DNA of 6,297 bases, taken from contig JAGLZV010000013.1 in NCBI GenBank assembly GCA_023131215.1, positions 1-6,297 of the forward strand, written 5' to 3'. Below the pieces are notes generated by a model. It did not search any database. It was not told the DNA's origin and saw nothing but the letters and a program-made list of their open reading frames with translations. Of this stretch, positions 4,791-6,297 are shown piece after piece. Each line of letters opens with the position of its first letter. The first letter of the stretch is position 1. The DNA is from Candidatus Methanophagales archaeon. Lineage in GTDB: Archaea; Halobacteriota; Syntropharchaeia; Alkanophagales; Methanospirareceae. A program made the position numbers and the translations under genes.

Positions 4791-5594
4791 ATGTTATTCA
4801 GCGAGCCCCTGCATCAGCACTTCTTGGTAACCGTAACTGTGCTTACAGTATTGATAGCATTTTCGCTCGTGCTTTATGCTTACTTAAAACGTAAAATAAG
4901 TACTTCTGCCTTTATTGGAACGCTCATGCTTGGCGTGATAATTCTGGTAGCGTTTGGACTCGAATTTGGTTATGCAGGTATGTTTGTGCTTCTCACATTC
5001 TTCCTGTTCGGGAATTTGGTCACGAAATATAAATACGATAAAAAAGCCATGCTCGGCGTTGCGGAAGGTAAAAAGGGCATGCGGGGCATAAATAACGTGC
5101 TTGGCAATGGCTTGTCACCACTGATTTTCGCCGTGCTCTACGCTGTTTCCAGCCAGAGCCATAACACGATCTTCTTGCTCGGCTTTTCAGGCGCAGTCGC
5201 TACCGCTTGCGCAGATACATTTTCAACTGAAATCGGGCAAGCGGAGGGAAATCCGAGGTTAATCACAACGCTTAAAAAAGTGCCAGTGGGCACAAACGGT
5301 GGCGTTAGTTTACCGGGTCTTTGCGCATCACTGCTCGGCTCGGGTTTGATTTCGCTTGTCGGTCTTGCATTTTGGTTTGATCTTCAAATGTCCACAAGAA
5401 TTATTTTTATGCTCTCATGCGTTTGCCTCCTGTCAGGGTTCTTAGGTTGTATCGTAGACAGCTTTCTTGGCGCAACCGTTGAAGATAGGAATCCGCTTAA
5501 ATTAAATAAACATCACGTGAACATCTTAGCTACGCTATTCGGGGGTATTTTTGCAATTTTATTAGGTTATTATTTTGGAATACAAACACAGTAA
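4791..5594 (+). CDS. DUF92 family integral membrane protein (possible isoprenoid-phosphate kinase relative)
   Basis: This 267-residue polytopic membrane protein belongs to the DUF92/TIGR00297 family (PF01940). About eight hydrophobic segments are visible, near residues 11-32, 39-57, 60-78, 108-121, 126-141, 175-196, 203-222 and 243-263. The family signature lies in the centre: KKGMRGINNVLGNG (94-107), ATACADTFSTEIG (137-149) and VPVGTNGGVSLPG (164-176). Asp142, Glu147 and the GTNGG loop are candidate functional residues. In plants the DUF92 protein VTE6 acts as a phytyl-phosphate kinase; whether archaeal members share this activity is not established, so the geranylgeranyl reductase four genes upstream is only suggestive context. 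The ATG at 4791 has no ribosome binding site but is ideally placed for a leaderless start. Family assignment is firm, function is not. Confidence 0.85.
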   Translation: MLFSEPLHQHFLVTVTVLTVLIAFSLVLYAYLKRKISTSAFIGTLMLGVIILVAFGLEFGYAGMFVLLTFFLFGNLVTKYKYDKKAMLGVAEGKKGMRGINNVLGNGLSPLIFAVLYAVSSQSHNTIFLLGFSGAVATACADTFSTEIGQAEGNPRLITTLKKVPVGTNGGVSLPGLCASLLGSGLISLVGLAFWFDLQMSTRIIFMLSCVCLLSGFLGCIVDSFLGATVEDRNPLKLNKHHVNILATLFGGIFAILLGYYFGIQTQ

Positions 5595-5610
5595 TTGTAT
5601 AGCTATACAA
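5595..5610. promoter_or_regulatory. Perfect 16-bp palindrome, candidate operator
   Basis: TTGTATAGCTATACAA is fully self-complementary and starts on the base right after the DUF92 stop codon. It lies 38 bp upstream of the TATA box of the lipoprotein gene. Perfect symmetry with no loop suits a dimeric DNA-binding protein better than an RNA hairpin. The regulator is unknown and none is encoded in the window. Confidence 0.45.
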
Positions 5611-5639
5611 GAAATTAGAAGAAAAAAATGAAAGGTTGC

Positions 5640-5660
5640 GAAAGTTGTTTATATACTTTC
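5640..5660 (+). promoter_or_regulatory. TATA box flanked by an inverted repeat, lipoprotein promoter
   Basis: TTTATATA (5648-5655) is a good archaeal TATA box. GAAAGT (5640-5645) and ACTTTC (5655-5660) form a perfect 6-bp inverted repeat around it. Transcription would start near 5678, giving a leader of about 60-85 nt depending on the start codon. A protein bound to the inverted repeat would compete with TBP, which is a simple way to repress the gene. The repeat is short and could be chance. Confidence 0.5.
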
Positions 5661-5761
5661 ATCAGTCAATAAAAATGTGTATCGAAAAACAAAACCTCTT
5701 GATAGAGATGGCATAAAGGTTAAAGAAGGCGATAAAAATGGGAAAAAAAGAAGTTGTAGTT

Positions 5762-6297
5762 ATGAAAAGGATAAAAATAGTATCCGTGTTGATAGCTTTG
5801 CTACTGGCAGCCATTATTAGCGGCTGTATTGTGCATGAAGAAGTTTCTCCAGACGAAAAGACCGGTAAAAAGGTGCTCCTTATCTTCAGTTACCACCCCG
5901 AGTATCCATGGGTGATAGAAGAGACAAGAGGAGTAGAAGACATTTTGAAAGACAAAGGTGTAGAGACCGAAATATTCTATCTGGATACCAAAAGGAAGAC
6001 CAGTGCGGAGTGGAAGAAAAAGGTGTCAGAAGATGCTGTGAAGAAAATCGATGAGCTCGAACCCGACCTTGTAATTGTGTTTGATGACAATGCGTGTGAG
6101 CTTGTGGCGATGAAATACGTAGGTAAAAGCCTTCCATTTGTTTTCTGTGGTATGAACGGTGACCCTGAAGACTACGGATTTCCTGCCGAAAATATAGCCG
6201 GTGTGGTTGAAAGACAGCATATCAACGGAACAATTGACCTTCTCAAACAGCTTGTGCCAAATGTTAAAAAAGCTGCGATAATAACTGACAACAGCCC
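5762..6297 (+). CDS. ABC substrate-binding-like lipoprotein (PF04392 type), 3' end outside window
   Basis: The first 178 codons are present and open to the window edge. The protein starts with a lipoprotein signal: basic MKRIK, a hydrophobic core, and lipobox ISGC with Cys22 as the modified residue, so it should be anchored outside the cell membrane. The mature part begins with VLLIFSYHPEYPW (38-50), the SYHxxxPW segment typical of the ABC_sub_bind family (PF04392), followed by a Rossmann-like alternation with LEPDLVIVFDDNA (99-111), LPFVFCGMNGDPE (124-136) and NIAGVVER (142-149). Such proteins either deliver ligands to ABC importers or form the sensor part of signalling proteins; the missing 3' end decides this. 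An in-frame ATG at 5738, with AGAAGG upstream, would add MGKKEVVV. I prefer 5762 because it gives a canonical short signal peptide. The ligand is unknown. Confidence 0.82.
   Translation, partial: MKRIKIVSVLIALLLAAIISGCIVHEEVSPDEKTGKKVLLIFSYHPEYPWVIEETRGVEDILKDKGVETEIFYLDTKRKTSAEWKKKVSEDAVKKIDELEPDLVIVFDDNACELVAMKYVGKSLPFVFCGMNGDPEDYGFPAENIAGVVERQHINGTIDLLKQLVPNVKKAAIITDNS

Noticed and set aside
5628..5672. A 14-codon open frame with a CxxC (MKGCESCLYTFISQ)
   Set aside because: It overlaps the lipoprotein TATA box and its inverted repeat, is very short, and has no ribosome binding site of note.
5675..5716. A 13-codon open frame in the lipoprotein leader
   Set aside because: It begins about where transcription is predicted to start, has no binding site, and no evidence distinguishes it from chance.

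Overview
This window most likely comes from an anaerobic archaeon of the Euryarchaeota/Halobacteriota type. The evidence is a PAC2-family proteasome chaperone, a geranylgeranyl reductase of the kind that saturates archaeal lipids, an archaeal-type RimI/Nat acetyltransferase, a DUF92 membrane protein, and TATA-box promoters placed 25-28 bp before predicted starts, one of them apparently leaderless. The gene mix and AT-rich spacers would fit a methanogen or methane/alkane oxidiser, but no marker gene for either is present, so that part is a guess.

Layout: 1-165 is an AT-rich spacer with a long imperfect inverted repeat and shorter direct repeats. 166-990 (minus) is a PAC2-family protein ending in a Hb-Y-X-like tripeptide. 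A divergent promoter region (991-1091) separates it from a plus-strand run: geranylgeranyl reductase (1092-2273), two tandem paralogous radical SAM proteins (2394-3239 and 3300-4241), a GNAT acetyltransferase (4311-4766), a DUF92 membrane protein (4791-5594), and the first 178 codons of a lipoprotein of the ABC substrate-binding (PF04392) type that runs off the window (5762-6297).

The most unusual signal is non-coding. A stem-loop repeat of about 36-39 nt lies in four successive gaps, just before the starts of the reductase, both radical SAM genes and the acetyltransferase. Copies 1 and 2 differ at one base over 39. Copy 4 has altered stem sequence on both arms but keeps a perfect 8-bp stem. 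Copy 3 is in the opposite orientation. A degenerate fifth copy may sit next to copy 2. In copy 4 the hairpin covers the likely ribosome binding site. This could be a small mobile or dispersed repeat family, a cis-regulatory RNA element, or both.

Functional links are inferred only. The reductase and DUF92 protein may both belong to isoprenoid lipid metabolism, because plant DUF92 (VTE6) is a phytyl-phosphate kinase. The radical SAM pair has no recognisable substrate protein in the window. The lipoprotein gene has its own promoter region with a TATA box inside a short inverted repeat, preceded by a perfect 16-bp palindrome, so it may be separately regulated.
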